From NCBI RefSeq assembly GCF_048564905.1, contig NC_132993.1:85219001-85283000 (forward strand): a stretch of 64,000 bases of DNA. Direction: 5' to 3'. Positions 24,316 through 36,239 of the stretch are shown here, one piece after another. A program made the position numbers and the translations under genes. The notes under the pieces are model-generated. The model did no database searches. It worked only from the letters and a program-made list of their open reading frames with translations, and had not been told where the DNA came from. Every line of letters starts with the position of its first letter. Position 1 is the stretch's first letter. Source of the DNA: Vicugna pacos (lineage: Eukaryota; Chordata; Mammalia; Artiodactyla; Camelidae).

Positions 24316-25744
24316 TTTTGAACCAGGATGTGCTGTGACCAGCATTCTCCTTAAATTATGAGTCTTCAGGCTAAGATAGTATCAGAAAGATGTTTAAGCT
24401 GAGATATTTCATCCAAGGAGCAACTATGTGGGAAATTGTTCACCTGCAGTCTCCAGCCTAAAAAGGCTGACTTGATAGCTTTTCAGATCCATGCATGTTT
24501 CTCTTCTTTTCAGTCTCAAGGTTTTCCTTTTCGTGGAAGCAGAAAGGAAAGATGCCAGCCTCTAGCTTCTCTGATAACCTTAGTCTCTCTCTGTTTTGGT
24601 TTTTTTTTTCCCCTCCCTGATATCCAGGGACTGGTAAGGTTTTTGTTAGCAAACCTAGGCAGGTTATGTTCCAAACTGCCAGGGGACTATCGATCGACCC
24701 ACAGCCTGGCTTGGCCTTGACACACCCATGTATGGACAGTGACTCATGTTTCTGTGTCCCCCTGTGTGTAACTAAGGTCCAGTTCATTGTTAACTGGTGA
24801 CGCGGCAGACCCAGGATTCAGGAAGTGCCGCAGCCTGCCCGGGGGGCAACACGGGTGCATCGATGAGCAGAGGCGTTTCAGCTAAAACAAAGACTAAGCC
24901 TATATTCCATGGGCTTCTTTCTATCAGAGCAAACAGAGCCGACTTGATTAGTAAACTCTGGGCTTTTCTGCCTTTGTCTGGAATGTGCACCCAGGTTGAC
25001 GTCAGCTTGGGTGTGCCCATCCTCTGATGGAATTCTCTGCTTTCACACCCGCCAGGGGGCCTTCTCTGTGAACTCAGCAAAAGGGACACAGGGTGCAGTC
25101 ATCCTTGACATCTGGGGGGGACCTTCCTTCCCCCCGTGGGGACCGGCTTCTGCTGTTTTCACTGGCATTTTATAAATCCTGAGACTTGGAGCAAATCAGC
25201 CCCGAGCATTCTCCCCTCACTCCCAGCAACCAAGATGATTAAGGCACCCACCCCGGTGGACAGCCTTCTAAGAGAATTCCGGTCTCCACACATCTGGGGA
25301 CTCTCAGGCAAGGACTGTCGCCATGTTATCACCCAACTGATTTAACCGAAAGAAAAAGCCTAGACGTGCCTGTTCAAAAAGAGCTGTTATTTTCATCCCT
25401 AAAGTTACACAGAGCTCGGCTCATTGACCCTCGACACCTGCATCTCCCCTGGCTTCAGAAGTGTCTCATACGGCTCACACTTCTTCAGATCTGCACCCCA
25501 GTGAAAACCTCCCTGCCACATGGGAACCTCCTGCCTCAGACTTTCTTAACTTCAGTTTTCCTTGATAGTCGATAAATGCAGCACCTTTTCCTTCTTTCCT
25601 TTCAAAATTGCACTGCACCCTAATTTTGAGGTTTTTCCCTCACTTTTTTCCCCCTCGCCTTGTTCACTGTTTCTTCCACACGTGTCTGTCAAGCATCTGC
25701 CGGGCAGCAGGCACTGTTCCAGGCACACGGGGCTTTTCCATCCT

Positions 25745-25880
25745 TGCTCTTTGCTAAGAGCCCTGGATTTGAGTGCTGGCTCGGTGACCCTGGGCAAGCC
25801 TTTCCACCTCTCGGAGCCTCAGCCTCGTACCTGCACAGAGGGTCCAGTGCACAGTGAGGGCTCGGTGAATGGTCATTAAC
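25745..25880 (+). repeat. MIR fragment
   Basis: 'ggatttgagtgctggctcgg', 'gaccctgggcaagcctttcc' and 'cacagtgagggctcggtgaa' follow the MIR order. Confidence 0.6.
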
Positions 25881-26504
25881 ACTGGCCACGGATGAGATGT
25901 TATTAATGTTATTCTCAAGTTAGTTTTGCTATTTGGAAGGAGGCACCAATTTCTCAAGACCACGTGATTGGGCTCACCCTGCTCTTGTTAGGATCTAGCA
26001 TGAGGGGTTAAATCTCTGTGGGCCACACAAGTGGCTGCAGGGAAGGCTTCCCTCCACTTTCCTTCTGTTCCGCCCGCCCCTCGGTGGAGGGCGTCATGTG
26101 CAGTGAGCAAGAGTCCTCTGCTGGTGGCGTGTGTCCTTCCACTTTAGATTTCTTTCCCTCCAGCCATTGTTACTGAAGCATGTTCATGTCCAGGAAAAAG
26201 ATTTGCTGAGTCTCAGATGCATTTGGCCTTCGTTTATGAACTGCTTTCCTTAAAGCTTCCCTTGCAAGATGAGACAGAAATGCCGCTCCCTGTGATAACG
26301 TGGCTCCCCTGAAGGGACCTTGGAGACAGGCCATGACGGTCAGGCCGTCCATACGAATCCCAGGGAGGCTCGCTCGGGCCCACTGTCCTCTCTGCTCACT
26401 TTGGAAAGTACTTCATCACTATCCCACTCACTCTAGTAAATCAAACTTTGAGAGAAATATTGAAGATACTTTAAAGGGAAAAGCTTTCCACTTTGGCCCT
26501 GTGT

Positions 26505-26700
26505 TAGTGTGCTCAGGCTGCAGTCACAAAATACCACGGTCCAGGTGGCTTAAACAAAAGGAGGTTACTTTCTCGCAGTTCTGGAGGCCGGAAAGTCCAT
26601 GGTCAAGGTGTGGGCAGATTTGGTTTCTTCTGAGGCCTCTCTCCTTGCCTTGTGGATGGCTGTCTTCTCCCTGTGTTCCCAAGATCTTCCCTCTGTGCTC
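26505..26700 (-). mobile_element. MLT1-type LTR fragment (ERVL-MaLR fossil)
   Basis: An old LTR fragment in reverse orientation. It begins with a short 'gtgttagtgtgctcaggctg' phrase and includes 'ggcttaaacaaaaggaggtt' and 'ctcgcagttctggaggccgg'. Of early eutherian age, broken, LTR part only. Confidence 0.6.
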
Positions 26701-27029
26701 GATAAATGTTTGTTGAGCTTTTGTTAAATATCTGAGCAGGACCCTTAGGCCTTTTTGTGCTGTGAGATTTGGAGCCCATGGGTTGGAGCAGGGGTGATCT
26801 CTCCATCAAACTGACCCCCATTTCCAGATGTGTCACTAATCTGTTCTTAAGTTTGGGAGGGGGTTGGCACAAGGAGTTTGGAAACACTGGGAGAATAAGA
26901 ACCATGCTGTAGTCCTAACCTTAAGAGTCAAATCAGACAGCCACGATCCCACTTAAATGGGCTGTGGTCAGTGTTGGGTTCATTTCTCACCTCCTCTTAA
27001 ACTCCTGATTTTCTTTCTTTCACTTCCAG

Positions 27030-27224
27030 GAGAAAAAGACGTGATTGTTTTAGGGGACTTCGGCTAGGGGCCAGACAGCACTGACTATGATATTCTGAGG
27101 AAAGAAAAATTCTACCCCCTGATCCCCGCACGCACCTTCACCAACATCAGCACCAAGAATCCTCAAGGTTCAAAGACTCTGGACAACATCTGGATCAGTG
27201 AAACCTTGAAGAAGGTTTTCACAG
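27030..27224 (+). CDS. EEPD1: EEPD1 exon with the GDF metal-site motif and TAG
   Basis: A 195-nt exon after a CACTTCCAG acceptor and before a GTAAAC donor. It encodes GEKDVIVLGDFG, then TAG (27065-27067), then GPDSTDYDILRKEKF and on to ETLKKVFTG. Human EEPD1 has Gln after GDFG, so this is a simple CAG to TAG transition. The Asp of GDF is a metal or catalytic position in DNase I-like enzymes. The stop falls directly after the motif, so a truncated product would lack the catalytic C-terminal part. Confidence 0.87.
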
Positions 27225-28437
27225 GTAAACACAAGTCACTCGTCCTTCCTCCTGCTCCGAAATGGAGTAGAATGCACCTGTCTGAGCTGACAGTTCCGGA
27301 TCACTTGGTTTGAGCAAGAGCCAGGAGTTGCCTTCCCAGGCATTTACTGGGTTATCATTTAGGTGACTGTGTCATTGTGATTCAAATAGAGTCACATTTA
27401 AGAGTGAAGGGGTGTGAAAAATAATTAAAAGACATTCACTGATGTACCACAGGGGCAATTCCAGTGTATCCTGGGCAGCATCCCCAGATTCCAAGATGAG
27501 CTGATAATGTAGCCTAATTTTAAGACACTTAGTCATTCAGCAAACACCTCTCCAGACCTATCATGTTCAGCCGCTGTGTTGTGGCCTGAGGTTTACTGAC
27601 TCACCGTCCATGCCCTGAGGAGCAGTGGTTAGGGGTGAGCTGACAGGATGGGAGAAGTGCTTTAAACAGGACTCCTCCAGGACCAGGGTGTGGTGGGTGA
27701 TCTCAGCACTGAAAAGCAGTCCCCCCCCCATAGCAGTCACTTGCTGAGCAGACTTTGGATCAGAAAACAGAAATATAGTCGCAATGGTAGGGTCTTTTGA
27801 TGAAAGACAAGAACAGTTGTTCTTAGTCCTGCCTGGAAGCTTCACTAATGCCAATGGATGCAGAGTATACTTCAGCGAGACATTTAAGAATGTTTTAAGT
27901 ATTAATGCTGGGGTCCCACTGTGAGACCCCGACATGCAGCTGAGACTTAAATCCTCAAGACTAGAATTTCCCGTCCTGGGCACCGGTTTCCTGTTGGACT
28001 GTGTCATGGGAGGATCCAGAGGATGAAGAAAGTGGGTCTCAAGAGGAGTGACAGTCATCAAACTAGGTGAGATGCAGTTTGTAAAAATGGCCTGCTGGCA
28101 AGACAGTGACTGGGGCTGCAAGGAGGCGCTAGCGGAAGGCAGTGCTCTCACCACGGGAGCTGGGGAGCCTGAGAACACTGGGCTGTAGGGAAGTTAGAAA
28201 TCATTTCATCTGCCCCCTTGCTGTTAAGCTTTTTAGGGGTAGTTTCAGTGCTTACGTGGTAAACCCTCACTTGCTGAGAAAATCAAATGGGCTGAGACAG
28301 CGCATTTGCACAGACAAGCCAGGCTGAGTCTCATCAGGGAGCCCAGGTGTGCAGCCACTTGCCAGCCTGCGACACCCCGCCCTCACATCCCCCATCCCCT
28401 ATATCCTGACCTCTGGTTTCTTTTCCCTCTGCCTCAG

Positions 28438-28637
28438 GTCACTGGGCTGTCGTGAGAGAGGGCCTCACGAACCCTTGGATTCCAGATGACTGGTCCTGGG
28501 GCGGAGTGGCTTCCGAACACTGCCCCGTGCTGGCGGAGTTTTACACGGAGAAGGACTGGAACAGGAAGGAAGGCGCCCGGAACAGCAGCGGGGTCACCCT
28601 GGAGCGAAGTGAAGCCAACATTAAGCACGAGCAGTGA
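28438..28637 (+). CDS. EEPD1: EEPD1 terminal coding exon
   Basis: The last coding exon starts after a GCCTCAG acceptor and encodes HWAVVREGLTNPWIPDDWSW, then GGVASEHCPVLAEFYTEKDW, and ends SEANIKHEQ with a TGA at 28635-28637. SEHCP is the conserved C-terminal His motif of the DNase I-like fold. The exon is open from end to end and very close to the human C terminus. Confidence 0.88.
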
Positions 28638-29180
28638 TGACAATGAACCGGGTTTCCACCCTTGGACCCCGGAGGCCAGGAGCTCCCCCTCCCCGGTGAA
28701 GATGCAGAGTGCCAGGAACTGTCTTTTCATCTTCATTCTGACCACGTCCGCGCCCGGGCCTGGACCCGCTTGCCGTCTTGGCGGATGTGTTTGGACCTCT
28801 GGCAGGGGCGGGAGCACGCTGGGCCCTTGAAGTGCTGGATGGTCAGATCAGAAGCCCAGCAGAGAACGGAAATGTGTGCCATCTGCGGTTGCCGCCAATC
28901 TCAGCCCACCGGCTGGCCACGCCCGCTGCCTGGACCGCTGCCTGGACCGCAGCCCGGAGAGGAGCAGCGGCGGCCGGCCGAGCGGCAGGGAGTGGGAGAT
29001 GCCCGGCCGCCGGGACCTGCCCGAGGGCTGCCGGGAGCTCTCCTCTCTGCCCACCAGTCTGCGATGTTCTGGCTGCAGATCACATAAAGCTTTTAACTTG
29101 AGCAGTCTTCTCAAACATTTTGAGTGGTGGCTTTTAGTTTTGTTTTGAAAAAATAAACAGAGATGAACCAGCCTGGCTGC
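28638..29180 (+). terminator. EEPD1: EEPD1 3'UTR and polyadenylation signal
   Basis: GC-rich sequence after the EEPD1 stop, ending with an AATAAA hexamer at 29152-29157, so cleavage would fall near 29170-29180. An alternative, more distal site cannot be excluded. Confidence 0.6.
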
Positions 29181-30704
29181 AGTGAGAGCCCGGGGACAGT
29201 TCCCCTGCCGTGTGTGTTTTGTGCTCCCTTTGGATGCCCCTGGTGGGCTGTGGCCTGAGGGGTCCCGAACACAGTGCAACCCCCCAACCTCAGTCCCCAG
29301 GAGCCTGCTTCCTTTTCATCCCCGCCTGAGACCTTGCACAGGTGTCTGTCACAGCCGCGTAGACCCCCTGAGACCTCTGTGTAATCTCAAATCATCTCCT
29401 GCCTCCCAGAGCGCGCATCTTCTGACTTTTGGTCAGACCGTCTGTTATGTGTGTTATTACATTTGTGCCTCCAGATCCAGTGCAGGTTCCCTTGTGCTGC
29501 GGGACAATTCCATCAGAACGATGTCCTTTACTCTTTCCCTCCCTCCGTCCCTCCCCACTCCACCCCCTTTCCGTGTCCCCGCCCTCCCAGCCTCTAGCCC
29601 AGAGCCTCCCTCTGCTGCTTCTGAGGAATAGCTGTTGATTCTGGACCCACAGGGAGCCTGGGAACACTGGGGGAGGGAGGGTCCTTCTTTGTCGGTGGGT
29701 GTTGGGGGCCGGGAGCACGTGTTAACTGCCACCAGGCACCCTTCCCTTCCTTGCGTTGGGTTCTCACTGAGGTCCCTGTGAGACCAAGATGATGATGCCC
29801 ATTTCACAGCCGAGGAAACTGAGGCTGAGGGAGCTTCACATGAAGGTCACTCAACTAGTAAGTAAATAGACAAGATCCACGCTCAGTCCAAAGCGCATGC
29901 CTATGGGTCAACCCTGTGCTGCCAGAAGTAGTGTGTCAGAGAGAATCAACACAGAGAGTGAACATGTGAGCCGTGACCCGGCTCCTTGCAGTTTACCACG
30001 GACTCTGAGGGCTTAGCCCTCCTCCAGCACTGAACACGGCATGGACCACCAGCATCACGCTGTGGGAACCCAGGGACGTGATGGCCTGTTTTCCACCAAA
30101 GGCCACCTTTGGGGCCACCTGGCTCCAAGGAGCACCACTGGTCATTGGCATAAGAAGGAAGTCCTTTCTGGGGGCTCCAGGTGTACCTGGGTGTCAGCCA
30201 CGCCCACTCTGAGGGAGTGTCTCTCCAGTGGGAGGGTGAGTGGCACCTGGAGGCACTGAACCTGTGAGGGCTGAGCCTTGACCCAAAGCAGCTGAGTTAG
30301 AGTGAAAAGTCATGGCAGGTTGGAAAGGGTGCTTCCCTGCTGAGCTGACTCATCTAAAGCTAAAACCTCCACCTGCATTCAGCAGCCAGCTGCCTCGAGT
30401 CCTTGCAGCCAGATTTCTGCCCCAAAACTGGGGGAAGAAAAGGCTCCTCAACTGTGAAGAGGTAAAAGAAATTCAGTTGAATGACCTCTGGCTCATTTGG
30501 TTTGAGCCAGAGGCTGGGGAGCTGCATTACAGTGGCCACACCTCACAGGCAGGGTGGGCTCGGCCTCTTTGCTTCTGACATCCAGGGCCGGCTCGGGGAG
30601 CCTGGCCACAAGGGGCCGCTGGTCTTGCTCTGGGCCCAGCCCTCTTGAGTTTTCTTTTTGGATCTTTTGTTTGTGTTTTGTTTTGTTTTGTTGTCATTGT
30701 CTTT

Positions 30705-31205
30705 AATTAATAGACTTTATTTTTAAGAGTAGTTTCAGGTTTATGGAAAACTTGAGCAGAAAGTAGCCCCCCAAGCCCTGTACAGTTTCCCCTATTACTA
30801 ATGTCTTGCATTAATGTGATACATGTGTTAACCGTTGATGAATTAATATCGGTATATTATTAACGAAGCCTGTAGTTTACACGAGGGCTCGCTCTTTGTA
30901 CTCCATGTGGGTTCTGACAAAAGCATGTTGACATCCATCCACCTTACAGAGCATGCAGAATAGTTTCTCTGATCTAAAAATCCCCTGTGTTCCACCTGTT
31001 CATCTCTCCCCCTCCCCCGGCAACCAGTGATCTTTCTACGTCTCCCTAATTTTGCCTTTTCCAGAATGTCATGTAGTTGGAAGCATACGTACGTAGCCTT
31101 TTCAGACGCTTTTTCACGTAACAACCTCCCTTTAAGTTGCTTTTGTGTCTTTCCAGGACCTGAGAGCTCACTTCTTGTTATTGCTGAATAATGTTCCATT
31201 GTATG
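30705..31205 (-). repeat. L1M 3' end fragment (antisense)
   Basis: 'gttaaccgttgatgaattaa', 'gcaaccagtgatctttctac', 'ttgccttttccagaatgtca' and 'tgctgaataatgttccattg' mark an old L1 3'UTR. Confidence 0.7.
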
Positions 31206-32064
31206 GAATTTTTCTGCTTGGCCTTCAGATTGTTTCTAAGCCCCTGCCCTTCTCCAGAGTTTTCTACCACTTCCTCTCCCCAAATACAGCATCTCTCTCC
31301 GATTCTCCCCTCCCCATTCTTTCCTTCCTTCTCCTGCTGTCAGGATTGTCCAGGAAGAGGCCCAACTGTGGAACCACTTTGTCAGAGAAGCCAAGGCGTG
31401 TCCCCTGATGCTGAGCTGGGTTTCTGGAAGGAGGTGGGGCATGGGGAATTAAGTGCTAGGGAAGCCTTGAGAGCCCCCAGCTGCCCCTTTCCCCCTGCCC
31501 CAATGGAACCTTTGTCTCCTGCGCGCTGCCCCGCAGGAGACCCTGTGATGGGAGAGCCCAGCCCTTTATGCAGGAGCCCATCAGAGGCCTGCAGCCATGT
31601 AGCTCAGTCCTGCTGCCCCAGCCCTGCCCTGTAACAGACTTAGCCCTCCTGAGCCTCAAATAACGGGGCCCATGCTGTGACTCCCTCACAGCTGCTCTGG
31701 GGATGTCAGGGGGAGCAAAACAAGTGGGGTCCTTGGTAGAGGGCTGCGTTCTGCCAAAGCCAGAGGGATGTCACTGTCTTCTTTGTGTTTCTCTGGGCCT
31801 GATGGTTGGAGTTCTCCTCCAGTGCAGATACCTCGTCCCACTCGAGAGCCCAGACACCTGGGCTGTCAGAGTCTGTGTCGTCACCCAGCCTGGCTGACGT
31901 CCCCGCCACCTGTGGATGGGAGGTAAGTGCACCTCACCTGAGGCCACCACGGAGTTTGCTTTCGGAGCAAAGGAATTAATGGCTGCAACACCACTCACTC
32001 ATCTTACACTGGCTCCCATTCTCACATGATCCTTGTCCTCTCTTCATAGCTCCTTTAAGCACTT

Positions 32065-32215
32065 TACACTTTTTTTGCATTTGAACTATAGTTTATTTAC
32101 AATGTTGTGTTAGTTTCAAGTGTATAGCAAAGTGATTCAGTTATGTGTATATATACATTTTTTTTCAGATTCTTTTCCAGTATAGGTTATTACAAGCTAT
32201 AGTTCCCTGTAAGCA
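32065..32215 (-). repeat. Cetartiodactyl L1 3' end fragment
   Basis: 'gtttatttacaatgttgtgt', 'gcaaagtgattcagttatgt' and 'aggttattacaagctatagt' are the 3' end of the L1 family common to cow, pig, camel and whale genomes. It is the best taxonomic clue in the window. Confidence 0.7.
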
Positions 32216-32569
32216 CTTCATATTTTGAAGTGCTTTATTCCTCAGAAGAGTCCAGTAAAGTTGGTACTGTTATCGGTCATGGATTCCTTTTACAGATGAG
32301 GAAACTGAGGCACGGAGGAGGTAAGAGTCGAGGGCCATCAACCAGGAGTGGCAAAGCTGATGGGAGCCAGGCCATCCAGTGCCCACATCCCACGATTGCC
32401 ACCACGCTCGGTTTTGGAGTCTGCTCACTGCTTCCGCTAAGCCTGAGCTGGACGCAGACAGTGCAGATGCAGAGTAGGGGCACAAATCACCCGAGGACCC
32501 CAGGAGTGAGGTCACTGCTCTGTGGCCACAAGCCCAGGGTTTGGAGCCAGCAGACCCGGCCACTGAGTC

Positions 32570-32740
32570 CCGGCTTTGCCATGTCCGAGCAGCTGGCCCT
32601 GCACATTCTGCTTGTCTGGCTGAGTCTCAGTTTTCTCCTCTGTTAAATAAAGATAGAAGCCCCCAGGGTTGTAAATAGTTAAAATCATCTATAAAGTTCT
32701 TAGCGCACTGTCTGAGCATAGGGCGCAACTCCAGGGAGAG
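32570..32740 (+). repeat. MIR fragment
   Basis: 'gctgagtctcagttttctcc' followed by 'agcgcactgtctgagcatag' gives the MIR 3' half. Confidence 0.55.
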
Positions 32741-33469
32741 CTCTGGTCACATGGTGTGAACTCAATCAGCAGCAGAATTTTAAAATTATGTTAAATGATT
32801 TATTGTGGTTTATATTTTATTCCTAGATTCTGTCTGTTCTGCTCAACTGGAATATGAGCTTTGTGGCTTCCCAACAGTCTGTGATCCTCAACTGAACACT
32901 GGTCTAGCTGGGCCCTTGGAAATCAGGACCACCACCCAGGAAAGACTGTCACAAGGACACATTTCACTGAAAAAGACCCGAAGTCTTGGTCAGGGTCCAA
33001 GACTGCCTGCCCCTCGCAGCTGCCCCTGGTGGAGAAACTAGGTAGCACACTCCGTGCATCATCTCCCAGGGATGACACCTGGGACTTGTTTTGTTTGAGT
33101 TGACAGGTGGTAGCAGATGGACTCCAGGCTCTCGGAAGGAATGGACGTAGCATCTTACGTGGCATCACCGCTGGGCTAACGATGGGGACATTTAACCTTT
33201 GAAAGTCTCCCTTCCCAGCCGTGCGGAGTGATGGAGCCTTTCCCCAGCAAAGAGCCAGGCTAGGGAAGTAGCTGCCAGCTCCCGCCTCCGAGGCGCTTCC
33301 CCACCCGCCCGTGCGCCTTTAGCCCAGAGGCAGGATTTTCATCAAACTTACAGAATTAAAAGCTCAAGTTTTCTAGAAGCTTTAAGATGAATAATCGGAT
33401 AGTCTACCTCTTCCCCTCCCCGCTGAGCAGTAAATATAAGAGGATTGAGTAGAGCTTAAAATCTAAAGG

Positions 33470-33650
33470 ATACTTAAATTTACAAATTGTGGATAGTTGT
33501 TGAAGCTGGGTGGTGGGAACACAGGGGTCCATTTACTCTTCTTTCTACTTTTGTGTGTTTGAAACTTTTGTGTGTAATCACAATGAAATAAATGCATAAA
33601 TAATCAAAAGCCCAAGCAAAATAAATAAATAAATAAAAGACATTACAACA
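33470..33650 (+). repeat. L1M 3' tail with (TAAA)n end
   Basis: 'gatagttgttgaagctgggt', 'ctacttttgtgtgtttgaaa' and a terminal run of TAAA units at about 33620-33640 match an old L1 3' tail in sense orientation. Confidence 0.6.
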
Positions 33651-34756
33651 CTCAGCTGTCCGACTCCAAAGGCCTTCTTTTAAAAGTTCTTCAGGGGAGA
33701 GGTTCATAATTGAGAGCAAACACAGAAAAACTTGTATGGCAGAGATATAAAGCGCTGTGTCATTAGAGGAAGAGAGTATGTTTTCACCTGGAGGCAAATC
33801 TGAGGTCTTCCTGGGGGCGGTGTCCCTAAGCTTAATCTTGAATGGGCAGGACTGGGGGTGCAGGGGGTGAGCAGGAGATGGCATTCAGGGCAGGGGGTAC
33901 TGAGGGCAAGGGTGCGGAGGAGGGAAGGGTTCCGTATAGGTCACTCTGGCAAGAGTTTATGATGTGTTGAGAGAAGAAGACCAAACAGAGCCAGAGGCCA
34001 GATTTTAAAAGTCAGTGGGCTAAGGAGCTGGGAGGCTGTTCCGCAGGATTTGTGCAAAGCAGAGGCTGCAGCAGCAGTGCACAGGGAGTCTGGCGAGGAA
34101 AGTGCAGGTCATCACACTGGTCCTGGAGGAAGCAATGAAGCCAGGAGCGGAGCAGTGGTGGGCATGGAGGGGCGGGGACCAGAGGTGGGCTCTAGGGGGC
34201 AATGTTAAGTGGTAGGAGGGCATGAGTTCCAGTCCTGTCTTTGCCCTGACCAGCTGAGGGCAACCACTGGAGTACATGGCTGGACCCTAATGAGCTCCGT
34301 GGAGCTAGAGCCACATCTGTCTGGGGTAATCCTTGAGCTGACTTCACCATTTCAGGGATATCGTGAGGCAGAACTGAGGTCGGGTTTTAAGGCACCACAT
34401 GTGAAGCCTGGAGCACAGCAGTGCTGGCACAGAGCAGAGCCAGTGCCTGTGGGCAGATTCAGTTGAGCTCCGGTGGCTGTAAGACAAGGTCTAGGTCATT
34501 GGAACTGCGCAGGGAAAGCTGCCCTTCCAGAGGCTTCTATGCCTGGGCTCCTGTGCTCCCATCAAGGCCAGGACACCCCTCCACGAGGACACACATTGTC
34601 TCAGGATGCCTTGGTTTCAGGCCTGACTACAAGGCCAGACTGTTCTCATCTAGAGAAGCTGGAGAATTCTGGCCCACTCTTGAAGATAATGATCATGATC
34701 ATCACAATGACTCGGATGGTTTGTCGAGGGCAGGGGTCCTGTTACCCAGTATAATG

Positions 34757-35190
34757 GATTGAATTATGTTCCCCCCCAAAATGTGTTGAAGTCCTAACCC
34801 CTCTACCTCAGAATGTGACCCAATATGGAAATAGGGTCATTGCAGAGGTAATTGGTTAAGATGAGGTCACACTGGAGTAGAGTGGGCCCTTTGTCCAGTA
34901 TGACTGGGGTCCTTATACGAAGAGAAGATAGAAACATGCAGGGAGGAACCCACATGATGGTGGAGGCAGAGAATGGAGTGATGCATCTATAAGCCAAGAA
35001 TTCCAACAGCAGAAGCAGGACAAGGCAAGAAAGGATGCTCCTTACAGGTTTCAGAGGGCACACGGCCCTGATGACTCCGTGATTTGGGACTTCTAGCCTC
35101 CAGAACTATGAGATGATACATTTCTGTTGCCTTAGGCCACCCAGTTGGTGGTACTTTGTGACAGCGTCCTCAGGAAAAAACTATAGTCAT
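34757..35190 (+). mobile_element. MLT1-type LTR (ERVL-MaLR fossil)
   Basis: A nearly full-length old LTR in forward orientation. It opens with 'ggattgaattatgttccccc', has 'atggaaatagggtcattgca' inside, and closes near 'gccacccagttggtggtact'. Early eutherian age, no internal coding region beside it. Confidence 0.65.
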
Positions 35191-35699
35191 CTCTGCCTCT
35201 CCAGAACCTGGCACCTCACAGCATTTGAGGAGTGAGCGAATAAATGAAGCTTAGGGAGGGATGGCGGGGGGTGGCGTGAGCAGAAAGCAGCAGTGTGGGG
35301 TGAGACAAGAGAACGACTCAGCCCTGCGTGTCCAGTGGAACGGGTTGTGCTCACCTCTCGTAGGAAGGCTCTGTGGCCAAGAACGGCAGCAGATGGGCTG
35401 AGGGGAGGCACCAGGGCAGATCCTGAGGGGCAGGGAGAGGCCAGAGAGCCTAGAAGCCCCTGGAGGTGACCCATGAAGCTGGCTTCTCACCTCAAGCGTA
35501 TCCCCTCTCCTCCCCTGCTCCAGCCCACACTCACTCCCACTCTCTGCAGTATCTGCATTCGAGCCAAGGTGCTCTTCCCCCAGCACTGGTCTGGCCCTGG
35601 GGAGCAGACCCCTGGAATGGTCCCAGGAGGAGCTGGAGCCCAGCAAGGCAGAGGGTGCTGGTGGGATGAGAGGGAGGGTGGTGCTGAGTGGCACCAAGA

Positions 35700-35890
35700 G
35701 CTCAGCTGGAATACGTGTTATAGGCCCAGGCTCCTGTTTAAATCCATCTAAAACTTACTATTAATGTGACTTGGGGCAAGTTACTTGACCTTCCCTGAGC
35801 CTGTTTCCATATCTAAAAAGTGGAGCTATGTCTACCTACTCTGTAATAGCATCCTAAAGGCGAAATGAAATATTAAATGTGTGTGGTGCA
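35700..35890 (+). repeat. MIR SINE
   Basis: 'gtgacttggggcaagttact', 'tgagcctgtttccatatcta' and 'ctactctgtaatagcatcct' follow the MIR order, with a degenerate left end. Confidence 0.6.
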
Positions 35891-36239
35891 TCCTCCTTCT
35901 CCGCACCATCATCATCGTCTTCTGTGGTGGCCAAGCCTCTCTGGGAGAGGGAAGGGTTGGGGAGTTCCCCGACCACATCTCTGCCCAGATCCGGTGACAG
36001 CCCCCAGCTAAGCATGAGGAGACCCCACGGGGTGAACCAACACTATAAAGACGGACATGAGGCCAGATGCCAGGGACTGACTGGGAGCTGGGTTTCAGGG
36101 AGACCTGACTGCCGCTGAGAAGCAGGCCATGTGCCTAAAACCAAAAGTGGGAGGACCCGTATTGTGGAGGAGTTTGTTGGGCATAAAAGAGGCCACCTGT
36201 GGGGGTGGGGGACAACCCTGATGTTCAGGGTCAAATGGC

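Larger units (their letters stand above)
16943..28637 (+). pseudogene. EEPD1: EEPD1 3' half: five coding exons with two in-frame stops
   Basis: EEPD1 is an endonuclease/exonuclease/phosphatase-family protein of about 569 residues in human. It has N-terminal helix-hairpin-helix DNA-binding motifs and a DNase I-like C-terminal domain, and acts at stalled replication forks; a cholesterol-efflux role is also reported. Here the last five coding exons lie at 16943-17053, 20431-20565, 22722-22860, 27030-27224 and 28438-28637. All have AG/GT boundaries and matching phases and read through to the expected C terminus. The frame is closed twice by TAG, at 22821-22823 and 27065-27067. Domain landmarks GDFG and SEHCP remain. 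With two nonsense codons this copy cannot encode the normal protein, so it is a pseudogene, a lost gene or an assembly error. Confidence 0.85.
29180..34750. other. Intergenic stretch downstream of EEPD1
   Basis: I recognise no gene here. MIR pieces lie at 29790-29900 and 32570-32740, an L1M 3' end at 30705-31205, a cetartiodactyl L1 3' end at 32065-32215 and an L1M tail at 33470-33650. The rest (31210-32060, 32760-33460, 33690-34750) is unique or too diverged to classify. Confidence 0.55.

Noticed and set aside
22821-27067. Reading the TAG codons as programmed read-through or recoding
   Set aside because: The stops in the two genes are of different kinds (TAG and TAA), lie at unrelated positions, and are not in known read-through contexts; simple decay or error explains them better.
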